A stretch of 34,337 bases of DNA from Deltaproteobacteria bacterium. GTDB lineage: Bacteria; Myxococcota_A; UBA796; CAJQPC01. The notes beneath the pieces were generated by a model, which did not search any database, was not told where the DNA came from, and saw only the letters and a list, made by a program, of their open reading frames with translations. The stretch is from contig JADKFE010000092.1 in the NCBI GenBank assembly GCA_016717595.1, positions 1 through 34,337 on the forward strand, read 5' to 3'. This document shows, piece by piece, positions 1 to 8,290 of the stretch. A program made the translations under genes and the position numbers. Within the stretch, counting starts at the first letter, position 1; every line of letters begins with the position of its first letter.

Positions 1-1427
1 TCGTCTCTCGCCATCGCCGCGTCACCCAGCCGGTCCAGGCTGGCGACGAGATCCCGGTGTGTCTGTGGGTCGAGCTGGTCCTGCTGCTGCAGGGCTCGGA
101 GGAGCCCCAGGCTCTCATCGTAGGCGGCCTGAGCGGCCTTGAGATCACCCAACGTCGCCGCCAGATCACCGGAGTGTCGAAGGCTGCGGGCGAGCTTCCA
201 CTGTGCGTCTGTGCTCTCTGGGCGCTGCTGTACCAGGGTGCGATAAAGTGAGAGGCTCTCGTTGAAGGCGCCCTGGGCGAGCTTGACATCGCCGTTGGCC
301 ATCGCCGCGCGGCCGACGAGCTCTAAGCACTGCGCGAGATCGGGGAGCGCGTCTTCGCTCTCGGGCCACTGCGCCAGGATGCGCCGGAAGCGCTCTGCGC
401 CCTCTTGAAAGGCCGCGAGCCCGCCGCGGAGCTCACCCACGATCATCGACGCGTCGCCGAATCGCTGCAGGCCCAAGGCGACGTTCTCCTCCGCGCCGGG
501 ATCCGCCGTGCTCTGCTGGAGCACGCCTCGGTAGAGCTCAAGGCTCTCACGATAGGCCACATACGCGCCCTGGGCGTCGCCCGCGTTGAGCGCTCGACCA
601 CCGAGGATGATGAGCTGCAAGGCCACGTCGTTCTGTGCGTCGGCGATCTCGGGTATCTGTTTTAGGCGGCGTTGATACAGCCTGAGGCTCTGTTCATAGG
701 CGTCTTGTGCCCGCTGCGTGTCACCCGCGGTCTCCGCCATGTGGGCGACCAGCCACAACGAGTTGGCCAGATCCGCCATCGCCTGTGGGCTCTCTGGGCG
801 CTGTTGATGCACACGCTTGAAGAGCTCAAAGCTCCGCTGGTAGGCCTCTTGTGAGGTCTTGAGATCCTCCGACTGACTCGCCGCGTAGCCCACCCAATAA
901 TAAAAGATGCCCATGTCCCGCAGAGGGTCTGCGCCGTCGGGGGTGTTTTGTAGGGCGTAGGTCTGTAACTCGAGGAGCCGCTTGTAGGCGTCTTGTGCGG
1001 TCGTGCTGTCGCCGGACTCCTTCGCCGCGTCGAAGACTCGGTAGAGGCTCGTGGCGAGATCCAGCAGCGTGTCGGCGGTGGCGGGGCTCTGTGTCCAGAG
1101 GCGCTCCGTGATGAGGAGACTCCGCTGGTAGGCGTCTCGTGCGGTCGGCAGGTCGCCCGCGTCCATCGCCGCGCTCCCCATCTCGATGAGGCCATGGGCG
1201 ACGTCTCGTTGTGCGTCGGCGATCTCGGGGGTCTTCTTCAGGAGCTGCTCGTAGAGCTGCAGGCTGCGCTGGTAGAAGGCTTGTGCGGCCTTAAAGTCGC
1301 GCATGCCCGCCGCGACGTCGCCGAGCCGGAGGAGGCAAGAGGAGACGTTGTGCAGCGCGTCTGTGCTCTCCGGGTTCTGTCTCAGCAGGCCCTCGCGGAG
1401 CTCAAGGCACCGCTGCTGGGACGCCTG
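1..1427 (-). repeat. In-frame 144-bp tandem repeat encoding TPR-like units
   Basis: Translation in the minus frame gives unit starts (the residue two before the conserved Ala-Tyr/Phe) at residues 275, 323, 371, 419, 467, 515, 563, 611, 659 and 707 of the protein, always 48 codons apart. On the plus strand the recurring words ggcgtcttgtgc or near variants recur around 705, 849, 993, 1137 and 1281, again 144 bp apart. The units are diverged at the DNA level, so this is an old protein repeat rather than a recent satellite. Confidence 0.85.
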
Positions 1428-2249
1428 CGCGGCCTTGAGATCGTTCTTCATCCGCGCTACGCCGCCGAGGCCCCGAACCGCGTCCGCCCGCCCCTCATCG
1501 TCTGTCGCCGTAGACAGCGCGCGCTGAAAGGCGTCGCGGGCCTTCGTGAGCGTGCCCAGCTCCAGATACAGGTATCCCAAACGAAACCATCCCCAAAAAT
1601 ACCGCTCATCCAAGCGCTGCGCCTTCTCCCACACCGCGATCACCGCCGGGGTGGCCATCTCTTCGCGATCCTTCATGTCTTGGGCCAACACCGCCAGCTC
1701 CCGCCAACCGTCGGCGAGCGGGGCGGCCCCAGCCTCTTGGATCTTGACCAGCGCGTCGAAACCCTTCGCCCGATCCCCCGCGACGTAGGTCTGCAGGGCG
1801 GCGCGTTTGTGTGGGTCGGGAGAGGTGGCCAAGGCCAGGATCCGGCGTTGCGCCTCCTCAACTTCGCCCCGATAGAAGCGGTTTCGCGCGCTGAGCCGCT
1901 GAACCAACGCCGCGCGCGCCGCGTCTACGTCGCCGCGCTCTCTTGAGAGGGCGGTGTGCTCTGGGCTCCCCGGCGGGTGGGGGGCCATCGCCTCCCGCAG
2001 CGCCGCGTCTCGCTGGGAGAGCTGGCGGAGGGTGATGGTCTCTGCGTCATCGGCGATACGGTCCGCGCTGGCGGCGTTGGTCGCCAGGTCAAAGACCACA
2101 CGTCGCACAAAGGCGTCAAGCTCGGCCTGGGCGCTGGGGGCCGCCGGGCTGGCAGCCTGGGCGTTCGCGGCGGCGGCGGGATCCTGAGCAAACGCTGGGG
2201 ACAAACCACCACAGACAAGCCCCACAAACAGCAGCAGCGACGCCTTCAC
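1..2249 (-). CDS. Secreted protein with 48-residue TPR-like repeats (partial, runs off left edge)
   Basis: The reading frame is open from about 2342 to the window edge; 749 codons are visible from my chosen start. I chose the GTG at 2247-2249 because GGAGGA lies 11 nt upstream and the protein then begins with a clean signal peptide (KASLLLFVGLVCGG, then a likely cut after AFA before QD). An ATG at 2342 is in frame but would bury the signal sequence. Residues 23-45 are Ala/Gln-rich, and residues 215-250 look like one ordinary TPR. From residue 275 onward the protein consists of exact 48-residue units with the pattern AxxAYxxSLxLY, then QxPE, then a helix ending GDAAMxxGD. Nine full units and part of a tenth are visible, without an indel. 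TPR-like solenoids bind other proteins; this one is probably periplasmic or outside the cell. Partner and function are unknown, and the C-terminus is outside the window. Confidence 0.85.
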   Translation of the reverse strand, partial: MKASLLLFVGLVCGGLSPAFAQDPAAAANAQAASPAAPSAQAELDAFVRRVVFDLATNAASADRIADDAETITLRQLSQRDAALREAMAPHPPGSPEHTALSRERGDVDAARAALVQRLSARNRFYRGEVEEAQRRILALATSPDPHKRAALQTYVAGDRAKGFDALVKIQEAGAAPLADGWRELAVLAQDMKDREEMATPAVIAVWEKAQRLDERYFWGWFRLGYLYLELGTLTKARDAFQRALSTATDDEGRADAVRGLGGVARMKNDLKAAQASQQRCLELREGLLRQNPESTDALHNVSSCLLRLGDVAAGMRDFKAAQAFYQRSLQLYEQLLKKTPEIADAQRDVAHGLIEMGSAAMDAGDLPTARDAYQRSLLITERLWTQSPATADTLLDLATSLYRVFDAAKESGDSTTAQDAYKRLLELQTYALQNTPDGADPLRDMGIFYYWVGYAASQSEDLKTSQEAYQRSFELFKRVHQQRPESPQAMADLANSLWLVAHMAETAGDTQRAQDAYEQSLRLYQRRLKQIPEIADAQNDVALQLIILGGRALNAGDAQGAYVAYRESLELYRGVLQQSTADPGAEENVALGLQRFGDASMIVGELRGGLAAFQEGAERFRRILAQWPESEDALPDLAQCLELVGRAAMANGDVKLAQGAFNESLSLYRTLVQQRPESTDAQWKLARSLRHSGDLAATLGDLKAAQAAYDESLGLLRALQQQDQLDPQTHRDLVASLDRLGDAAMARD

Positions 2250-2435
2250 CGGGCCTGGGCTCCTCCAGCCCGAGCGCTGGCGCCCTCGCTGGGCCTGGGT
2301 GAGCGCGGTAACAAACAATGCCTCAAGACACGAGCGGTGCATGGTGGGGTTGATCCTGGCTGGAGATTCGGCGCTGGTGATCACTCGGTTGAAGGTCTGG
2401 GGACGAGGCCTCGCCAGAGAGGGGAGGAGGGAGGG

Positions 2436-2441
2436 AGTATA
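2436..2441 (-). promoter_or_regulatory. Candidate -10 element for the TPR gene
   Basis: On the minus strand the sequence TATACT (5 of 6 to TATAAT) stands in otherwise GC-rich DNA upstream of the TPR gene. There is no good -35 at 17 bp. If used, the leader would be about 180 nt to the GTG at 2249. This is a weak call based on one element. Confidence 0.3.
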
Positions 2442-2488
2442 CCCCTGAGCGGGACCACAAAGGTGCGGCGGATCACGCCGGGCGGTGA

Positions 2489-2722
2489 ATGGGGCCCACG
2501 CGGCGCGCCCTGCTCGTGGGGCTGGGGATCCTGCGGGGCCCCGGCGCGGAGCGCGCCCCGATGCGCGGGGCGGTCGTGGGCTCGCAGGTGTAGGAGCACG
2601 GCGCGGAGGTCCGCCCGGAGGCGCTGCGTGTCCTCGCGTGGGCGTGGCGAAGAACGGCTGGATCCCCTTGAGGGCGTCGTGAGGCGGCGCTGGTGATCAC
2701 CGAGGCCCACGGGCAGGCGTCG
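2489..2722 (+). pseudogene. Possible decayed caspase-like (peptidase C14) gene fragment
   Basis: Reading from the ATG at 2489, one frame gives MGPTRRALLVGLG, then APMRGAV, a TAG at 2591, EHGAEVR, EALRVLAW, a TGA at 2669, and ALVITEAHGQ at about 2687-2716. Order and spacing match the p20 domain of bacterial caspase-like peptidases: strand RRALLVGIG, the LRGAV-NDA turn, HGF-EV about 36 residues in, and the catalytic-His segment SGHGQ about 73 residues in. Here the His is kept but the preceding Gly is Ala. The Cys half is absent, because the sqr gene begins to overlap soon after. Two in-frame stops mean it cannot be a working gene. The resemblance is by eye and short, so chance similarity remains possible. 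Confidence 0.35.
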
Positions 2723-2819
2723 CGCTCAGCGCCCCGTGCGCTGGGCGAGCCCTCCTATAAGCCCCTCAGCACCCCCCACAGACACACTCAAGCGAGGCTA
2801 CGAATGGCAGCCCCTCGGC

Positions 2820-4019
<1,200 letters not shown>

Positions 4020-4032
4020 GGGGTGCTCCAGA

Positions 4033-4782
4033 TCAGACGGTGTTGGGAGACGTGGCGAGGCGCGCGCCGAAGCGGCGGGCGAAGGCGAGACCAAACGCGA
4101 CGGCGCGGCTCACGTCGGGGTCGCGCAGGGCGGTGATGAGGGTGAACACCCCGGCGGGCTGGGCGGGCTGGGCGTGGCTCTGGGCCAGGGCCTCGGCGGC
4201 GAAGCCGATCACCGAGACCGCGCGCTCGTCGAGCACCCCGGCGTCGAGCAGGGTGTGGATGGCCCGGGAGGCGTCGCCGCTGCGCTCGGCGAGGGCTGTG
4301 GTGAGGTTCAGCAGCTCGGGGCGGGTGAGCACCTCGACGGCGCGCAGCAGCGAGCGCAGGCGCTCATCCACGTCGAGACCGTCATCAATCAACTTGACCA
4401 GGGCGTGGTCAATCGTGTCGGTGATCCCGGCGATGGCGTGGGGCGCAGCTTCAGCGAGGCCAACGGCGTCACCCAAGGCGTCGGCGTGGTCGGCGACACG
4501 CTCCAAGAGCTGAATGAGCGCCGGGCGGCTGAGCACCTCGGCGGCGACGGTGAGCGCCTTGATGCGCTCGTCGGGGCCGATGCCCGTCTCTTGGGCCCGG
4601 GCGGCGAGGCCATCGAGGCTGTCTACGGCGATGGCCACGGCGCTCTCGGCCTGGTCAACGACCACCAAGGCGGGCTCTAAGCGGGCCTCCAAGCGGGCCA
4701 GGCGGCCGTCGAGCTGGTCGAGGCGGCTGTGAAGGGACTCCAGCAGCTCCAAGGTGCGTGAGGCGGCGTCGGCGTCGGACAT
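4033..4782 (-). CDS. DUF1641 family protein, SQR partner
   Basis: The 249-residue protein is almost wholly helical. An N-terminal coiled-coil-like stretch (LLESLHSRLDQLDGRLARLE) is followed by repeated segments containing RPAL or RPEL-NL, as in DUF1641 proteins. Members of that family commonly sit beside sulfide:quinone oxidoreductase-type flavoproteins; the biochemical role is not established and could be membrane docking or regulation. No signal peptide or transmembrane helix is seen. I chose the ATG at 4780-4782 (GGGAG about 8 nt upstream) over the GTG at 4800, which would leave almost no leader after the predicted transcription start near 4805. It is the first gene of a two-gene unit with sqr. 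Confidence 0.8.
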   Translation of the reverse strand: MSDADAASRTLELLESLHSRLDQLDGRLARLEARLEPALVVVDQAESAVAIAVDSLDGLAARAQETGIGPDERIKALTVAAEVLSRPALIQLLERVADHADALGDAVGLAEAAPHAIAGITDTIDHALVKLIDDGLDVDERLRSLLRAVEVLTRPELLNLTTALAERSGDASRAIHTLLDAGVLDERAVSVIGFAAEALAQSHAQPAQPAGVFTLITALRDPDVSRAVAFGLAFARRFGARLATSPNTV

Positions 4783-4816
4783 GAAGGCTCCCGGGGGCAC
4801 GGTCGCCTCAAGCTAC

Positions 4817-4831
4817 GCAAGAACTATGCCA
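4817..4831 (-). promoter_or_regulatory. Sigma-54 (-24/-12) promoter of the DUF1641-sqr operon
   Basis: On the minus strand the sequence is TGGCATAGTTCTTGC. It matches TGGCAYRNNNNTTGC at every defined base, with GG and GC exactly 10 nt apart. The predicted start is near 4805, giving a leader of about 23 nt that contains the Shine-Dalgarno of the ATG at 4782. Sigma-54 promoters need an ATPase activator bound upstream; a repeat suited to that lies 30-70 bp further up (4861-4903). Confidence 0.7.
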
Positions 4832-4860
4832 CTTCTCCACGGCGCCTTGAGCGGGATCAT

Positions 4861-4903
4861 GTTTCAAGGCGGCGTTTCATGTTTCGGGGGGTCGTTTCGT
4901 TTC
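4861..4903. repeat. GTTTC direct-repeat cluster, possible activator binding site
   Basis: GTTTC (GAAAC on the minus strand) occurs at 4861, 4874, 4881, 4894 and 4899. The first four form two tandem 20-bp units (4861-4880 and 4881-4900) with about 15 of 20 positions the same and the same internal spacing of 13. Twenty bp is about two helical turns, so both units would face the same side of the DNA. The centre lies roughly 75 bp upstream of the predicted sigma-54 start, a normal place for an enhancer-binding activator. The cluster overlaps the last codons of the ychJ-like gene. Confidence 0.5.
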
Positions 4904-5339
4904 AGGCCGGGGTGGGCGTTTTTGGCGGCGGCAGGGGCCTCCCGGCGAGGTACACCCAGCGGCCGCCCTCCCGGGAGAAGCGGCTCTCTTCGCCGAAGCT
5001 CACGTCCGCCGGGCCTCTGTGGAGGCTCGCCCAAAATCGCACCACACCTTGCTCGCCGACGGTCTCGGCGCTGAGCACCCGCAGGCCCACGAAGGTGGTC
5101 TCTTCGCAGAACTGGCGCAGCCGCGCCGTCCAGGCGGCGAGATCGGCCTCGCGGTGGGGGCTGTGACTGTGGGTGGTGCGCTGCACATAGGCCACGTCGC
5201 CGAGGCTGTAGGCGACATATCGGCTGCGCATCAGCGCCTCGGGGGTGGGCGCGGGCTGGCCGTCGAGGAGCGGCCCGCAGCAGCGTTTGGCCTTCTTGGT
5301 AGAGCCGCAGGGGCAGAGGCTGTTGGGCGAGAGCTTCAC
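4902..5339 (-). CDS. YchJ-like SEC-C metal-binding protein
   Basis: The 145-residue protein starts with a SEC-C zinc motif (CPCGSTKKAKRCCGPLL, residues 9-25) followed by the RSRYVAY segment and an NTF2-like domain ending in WVYL. This is the YchJ/UPF0225 layout and length. The biochemical function of the family is not known; SEC-C motifs bind zinc and often mediate contacts with other proteins. It starts with GTG at 5337-5339, and its start overlaps the stop of the upstream ferritin-like/ATP-grasp gene (GTGA), so it is likely translated by coupling. The second SEC-C motif that some homologues carry at the C-terminus is absent; the protein ends in a short Pro-rich tail. Confidence 0.85.
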   Translation of the reverse strand: MKLSPNSLCPCGSTKKAKRCCGPLLDGQPAPTPEALMRSRYVAYSLGDVAYVQRTTHSHSPHREADLAAWTARLRQFCEETTFVGLRVLSAETVGEQGVVRFWASLHRGPADVSFGEESRFSREGGRWVYLAGRPLPPPKTPTPA

Positions 5340-7396
5340 CAGGGGACTCCGAGGGCGTGAAGGCAGGCGGCCTCGTTCATCCCGACGCCCAGGGCGGAGA
5401 TGAACTGTGTGTCGCGGCAGGGCTCGTTGGTGAACACCACGCCGCCGCGCCAGAGGCCGCGGGGGTCTAGCGTTGGGGCCGGGCGAGACGACGCCCAGTC
5501 AAGGAGGCTGCGGTGCCCGGCGCGTTTGAGGTCTTGCGCCGAGAGCACCCGCCACACCCCCACCGCGCCAGGGCCCAGGCGCCGACCCAAGGCCAGGGCC
5601 ACCCGTCCCATGGACAGGCGGGGGTTTAGCTCCACCAGCGGGCGCAGGCGCAGGCCGTCCGATGTCTCATGAATCAAGGCGTCGAGGCCGACGGGGCCGA
5701 CGTAGCCCAGACGGTGGGCCTCGGCGGCGGCGACACGGGCCGCCCGGGTCAAGGCGCGCTCAATCCAGGCCGGAGACTGGCCCTCGCCGGTGAAAAAACG
5801 GGCGAGGGCGGGGCTGAGGCCCACGGTGGGGCGGCCCACCCAGCTCCCCAGATATCGACCGCCGGGCGAGGTGAAGAAGCGGTGTAGACCCCGCACAGTC
5901 AACGCGCCATCGGCGGAGACATCGACGAGCAGGCTGAGGTCGAGTACACGGCGTAACCAGGGCTCGACGACGACGGGGCCCCAGGCGGTGAGGCGGCGGA
6001 TTGTGCTGAGTCCTCGCTCATCGGGCGGGGCGCGCAGGCGCAGGCGATCTCGGCCCGCTGTGGAGAGCGCGGCCTTGAGGATGACCTCTGGGGCCCCGGC
6101 GGAGAGCAGCGCCTCGGCGGCGTCGATGGCCTCGTCAGCGGTGGTCACGACGCGCCCGGCGAGGCCTGGGGGGTCGATGCGGGGGTCGGTCTCGGCCTCT
6201 AAGACGCGGCGCAAGAGCCTGGCGGCGAGGGCCTTGGAGGCGAGGGCCTCGGCGCCGTGGCCGCTCGGCTCAAACCCCGCGGCGCGCAGGGCGGGTGTCC
6301 AGGCCCAAGGCTCGATGGCGGTGGTGTGCCGTGGCCGAAGCCGGGGCGCGGCATCAGCCAGGGTGGGGGACTCCAGCAGCTCGGGCACAGGCAGGCCCAG
6401 ACGACGCCAGCTCGCCAAGAACGCCGCAGACGGCGCCCGGGGCAGCACCACGAGGTCATCTTCCCCAGACAGGATCACCGGCAGCAGGCCCAGGTCACGC
6501 TCCAGAGACCGAGAGACGGAGGAGGGGGCCTCGCCGCGCCACTCCTCTTCAGCGCTGGCGACGAAGGCGCGCACCACCGGGGGCCGACCTTTGGAGCGAC
6601 CGTACGAGGCGAGGCGCTGGATAAAGTCTTCAGGCAGGCCCACCGCGCGGCGCGGCGCGGCGTCAAAGGAGAGGCCTCGGGCGCGGGCGGGGCTCAACGG
6701 CGGCTTGAGCAGGCGCTCCCAGGCCGAGAACAGATCCTCGCCGGGCTCTTGCCAGTGGCGCACCCAGCGCAGACCGTGGCGCACATGGCGCAGCTCATCC
6801 CGCAGGATCAGGTCCATCAAGGCGCCGCTCTCTTCGTCGCCGACGGCGCGGAAGGCGGCGGCATAATGCACACAGAAGTCGAGGTTCGCCTGCTCTAAGA
6901 CCAGGCCTAGCCCCGCGGCCAAGGCGGCGGGGGAGTCCATGTCACACAGCGCGTCCCAGAAGAAGCGGCTCACGGGAAGCTCGCCCAAGCCGACGCCAAG
7001 CTCGCTCATTCGCCCCAGATACAGCGCCAGGTGCCGCTGCTCATCCCGCAGCGCGTTGGCGAGGCCCAGACGAAACTCCGGCGGCGCCTCGGGGAACCGC
7101 AGCAGGCCCAAGGCCATCAGCTCCATGGCGAGGAGCTCGTGGTTGGCGAAGAAGTGCAGGGCCCGGCCCCGGGCGGCGGCGGGGACGAGGTTCTGGGGGA
7201 ACTCGGCTTTGCCCCGAAGGCTGTCCAAGGCGAGGCCCGCGGGGCGGGCGGGGAGCGACACCGCCCCGATGGCGGGGCCGGGGAGGGTGTCGGTGAAGGC
7301 CTCTGGGCGGCGGAGCTTATCGGCCAGATCCGCCGAGAAGAGCACCCGCTCGGCATACGCGGTCAGCTCCTCGGGGCGCTCCTCAGGCGCGCTCAT
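5336..7396 (-). CDS. Ferritin-like (DUF455-type) / ATP-grasp fusion protein
   Basis: The 686-residue protein has two parts. Residues 70-260 are a four-helix ferritin-like domain with a full set of candidate dimetal ligands: Glu87 (NHELLAME), Glu119 and His122 (DEQRH), Glu169 (LEQAN), Glu201 and His204 (DELRH). This agrees with the DUF455 family. Residues of about 290-686 resemble an ATP-grasp ligase, with a Lys-bearing strand (VILKAAL), an acidic VVEPWLRR strand and the late metal/phosphate segment LVELNPRLSMG. ATP-grasp enzymes join a carboxylate to an amine or thiol; the ferritin-like part could oxidise or hydroxylate the same substrate. Substrate unknown. The frame is open to 7768, but that stretch is Arg/Pro-rich shadow of the next gene. 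The ATG at 7394-7396 overlaps the phosphoesterase stop (ATGA), which fixes the start. It is the middle gene of a three-gene coupled unit. Confidence 0.8.
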   Translation of the reverse strand: MSAPEERPEELTAYAERVLFSADLADKLRRPEAFTDTLPGPAIGAVSLPARPAGLALDSLRGKAEFPQNLVPAAARGRALHFFANHELLAMELMALGLLRFPEAPPEFRLGLANALRDEQRHLALYLGRMSELGVGLGELPVSRFFWDALCDMDSPAALAAGLGLVLEQANLDFCVHYAAAFRAVGDEESGALMDLILRDELRHVRHGLRWVRHWQEPGEDLFSAWERLLKPPLSPARARGLSFDAAPRRAVGLPEDFIQRLASYGRSKGRPPVVRAFVASAEEEWRGEAPSSVSRSLERDLGLLPVILSGEDDLVVLPRAPSAAFLASWRRLGLPVPELLESPTLADAAPRLRPRHTTAIEPWAWTPALRAAGFEPSGHGAEALASKALAARLLRRVLEAETDPRIDPPGLAGRVVTTADEAIDAAEALLSAGAPEVILKAALSTAGRDRLRLRAPPDERGLSTIRRLTAWGPVVVEPWLRRVLDLSLLVDVSADGALTVRGLHRFFTSPGGRYLGSWVGRPTVGLSPALARFFTGEGQSPAWIERALTRAARVAAAEAHRLGYVGPVGLDALIHETSDGLRLRPLVELNPRLSMGRVALALGRRLGPGAVGVWRVLSAQDLKRAGHRSLLDWASSRPAPTLDPRGLWRGGVVFTNEPCRDTQFISALGVGMNEAACLHALGVPW

Positions 7397-8253
7397 CGGC
7401 GCCACTCCGGGCCCGACTCCCCGCTCGGCGGCGCGGGCGGGCCGGGCAAGATCTGCCGCAGGTAGTGGGACACCCCGGCCTCTTGGCGCCAGTGGCGCGG
7501 GTAGCCCAGGCTGACCTCCTCGTGGCGCACGCCCTCGCGCCAGTCCGTCGAGCGCATGTGCAGGTGGCCGTACACGACCACATCGACGGGGAAACGGCGC
7601 AGCCAAGGCTCGGTGGCGGCGCTGCCACACCACGGCGCGAAGCGGGGGATGCGGTACAGACGCACGAGGTCTTGGCGCAGGGGCCAGTGGTTGATCAGCA
7701 CGAGGCGCACGCCGGGGGGCACGTCCTGCAGCCGGGCCTCGGTGAGCTTCACCCGCGCGGCGCACCACTCGCCGATGTGGGCGTAGGGCTCGGGCTTGAT
7801 GAGCAGCTCATCCGTGGAGACGATGTGCTCGTCTGCGGCCCAGGCCTTGACCTGCTCCCGGCTGAGCCCAGGGGGGCCGAAGCTGTAGTCGTAGGGCACA
7901 AACAGCGGCGCGATCATCGTGGGCGGGCCGTCGCCGGGCCACAGCGGCCAGGGATCTTCAGGGGTGAGCACCCCCGCGCGGCGGCAGAGGTTCACGAGGT
8001 GCTCGTAGCGGGCCACGCCGTTGAGCCGCACCGGGTCTTTGCCCGTGGTGTACAGCTCGTGGTTGCCCGGCACCCACAGGAGCCGCTGGTAACGACCGCC
8101 GAGGGTGTCGAGGATCCAGCGCACCTGGTCAGGGGTCTCGCCGAGGTCACCGCCCAAGATCAGCCAGTCTTGGGGGTGCGCCGGGAGCTGCGCGACGGCC
8201 TCCCGGTTGATCGGGTAGGCGACGTGGAGATCGCTCAGGGCCCAGAGACGCAT
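7393..8253 (-). CDS. Calcineurin-like metallophosphoesterase
   Basis: The 286-residue protein contains all metal-binding blocks of the calcineurin-like fold in order: D8-x-H10 (SDLH), GGD36, GNH65E (VPGNHELY), H189 (LINHWPL) and H230-x-H232 (YGHLH). It should hydrolyse phosphomonoesters or phosphodiesters with two metal ions in the cytoplasm; there is no signal peptide. The substrate cannot be told from the sequence. It is translationally coupled (ATGA) to the ferritin-like/ATP-grasp gene and lies 37 bp after the FAD oxidoreductase, so all four genes of 4902-9520 may form one operon. Confidence 0.9.
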   Translation of the reverse strand: MRLWALSDLHVAYPINREAVAQLPAHPQDWLILGGDLGETPDQVRWILDTLGGRYQRLLWVPGNHELYTTGKDPVRLNGVARYEHLVNLCRRAGVLTPEDPWPLWPGDGPPTMIAPLFVPYDYSFGPPGLSREQVKAWAADEHIVSTDELLIKPEPYAHIGEWCAARVKLTEARLQDVPPGVRLVLINHWPLRQDLVRLYRIPRFAPWCGSAATEPWLRRFPVDVVVYGHLHMRSTDWREGVRHEEVSLGYPRHWRQEAGVSHYLRQILPGPPAPPSGESGPEWRR

Positions 8254-8290
8254 TCTCAGCCTCTATCGTGGGCCCGCGCGCGGCGCGGCA

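Larger units (their letters stand above)
2250..2819. other. Intergenic region between the TPR gene and sqr
   Basis: No intact gene could be supported here on either strand; the open frames present are short and have shadow-like, Arg/Pro-rich composition. The region should contain the promoter of the leftward TPR gene (candidate -10 at 2436-2441) and the 3' end of the sqr transcript. No convincing terminator hairpin with a T-tract was found. A possible decayed caspase-like coding sequence lies on the plus strand at about 2489-2722. Confidence 0.6.

Noticed and set aside
993..1946. Long plus-strand open frame (317 codons) opposite the TPR gene
   Set aside because: It is the mirror of a GC-rich repeat gene; the product is Arg/Gly/Val-rich with no domain, and the minus frame gives a clean repeat protein with signal peptide.
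1956..2696. 246-codon plus-strand frame across the intergenic region
   Set aside because: It begins inside the TPR gene, has no ribosome-binding site and no recognisable content; part of the same region in another frame resembles a decayed caspase instead.
2760..2819. Terminator after sqr
   Set aside because: A bulged short stem (CGAGG/CCTCG) can be drawn but there is no T-tract and pairing is weak.
7397..7768. N-terminal extension of the ferritin-like/ATP-grasp frame
   Set aside because: Arg/Pro/Ala-rich sequence overlapping the phosphoesterase; the ATGA overlap at 7393-7396 is the natural start.
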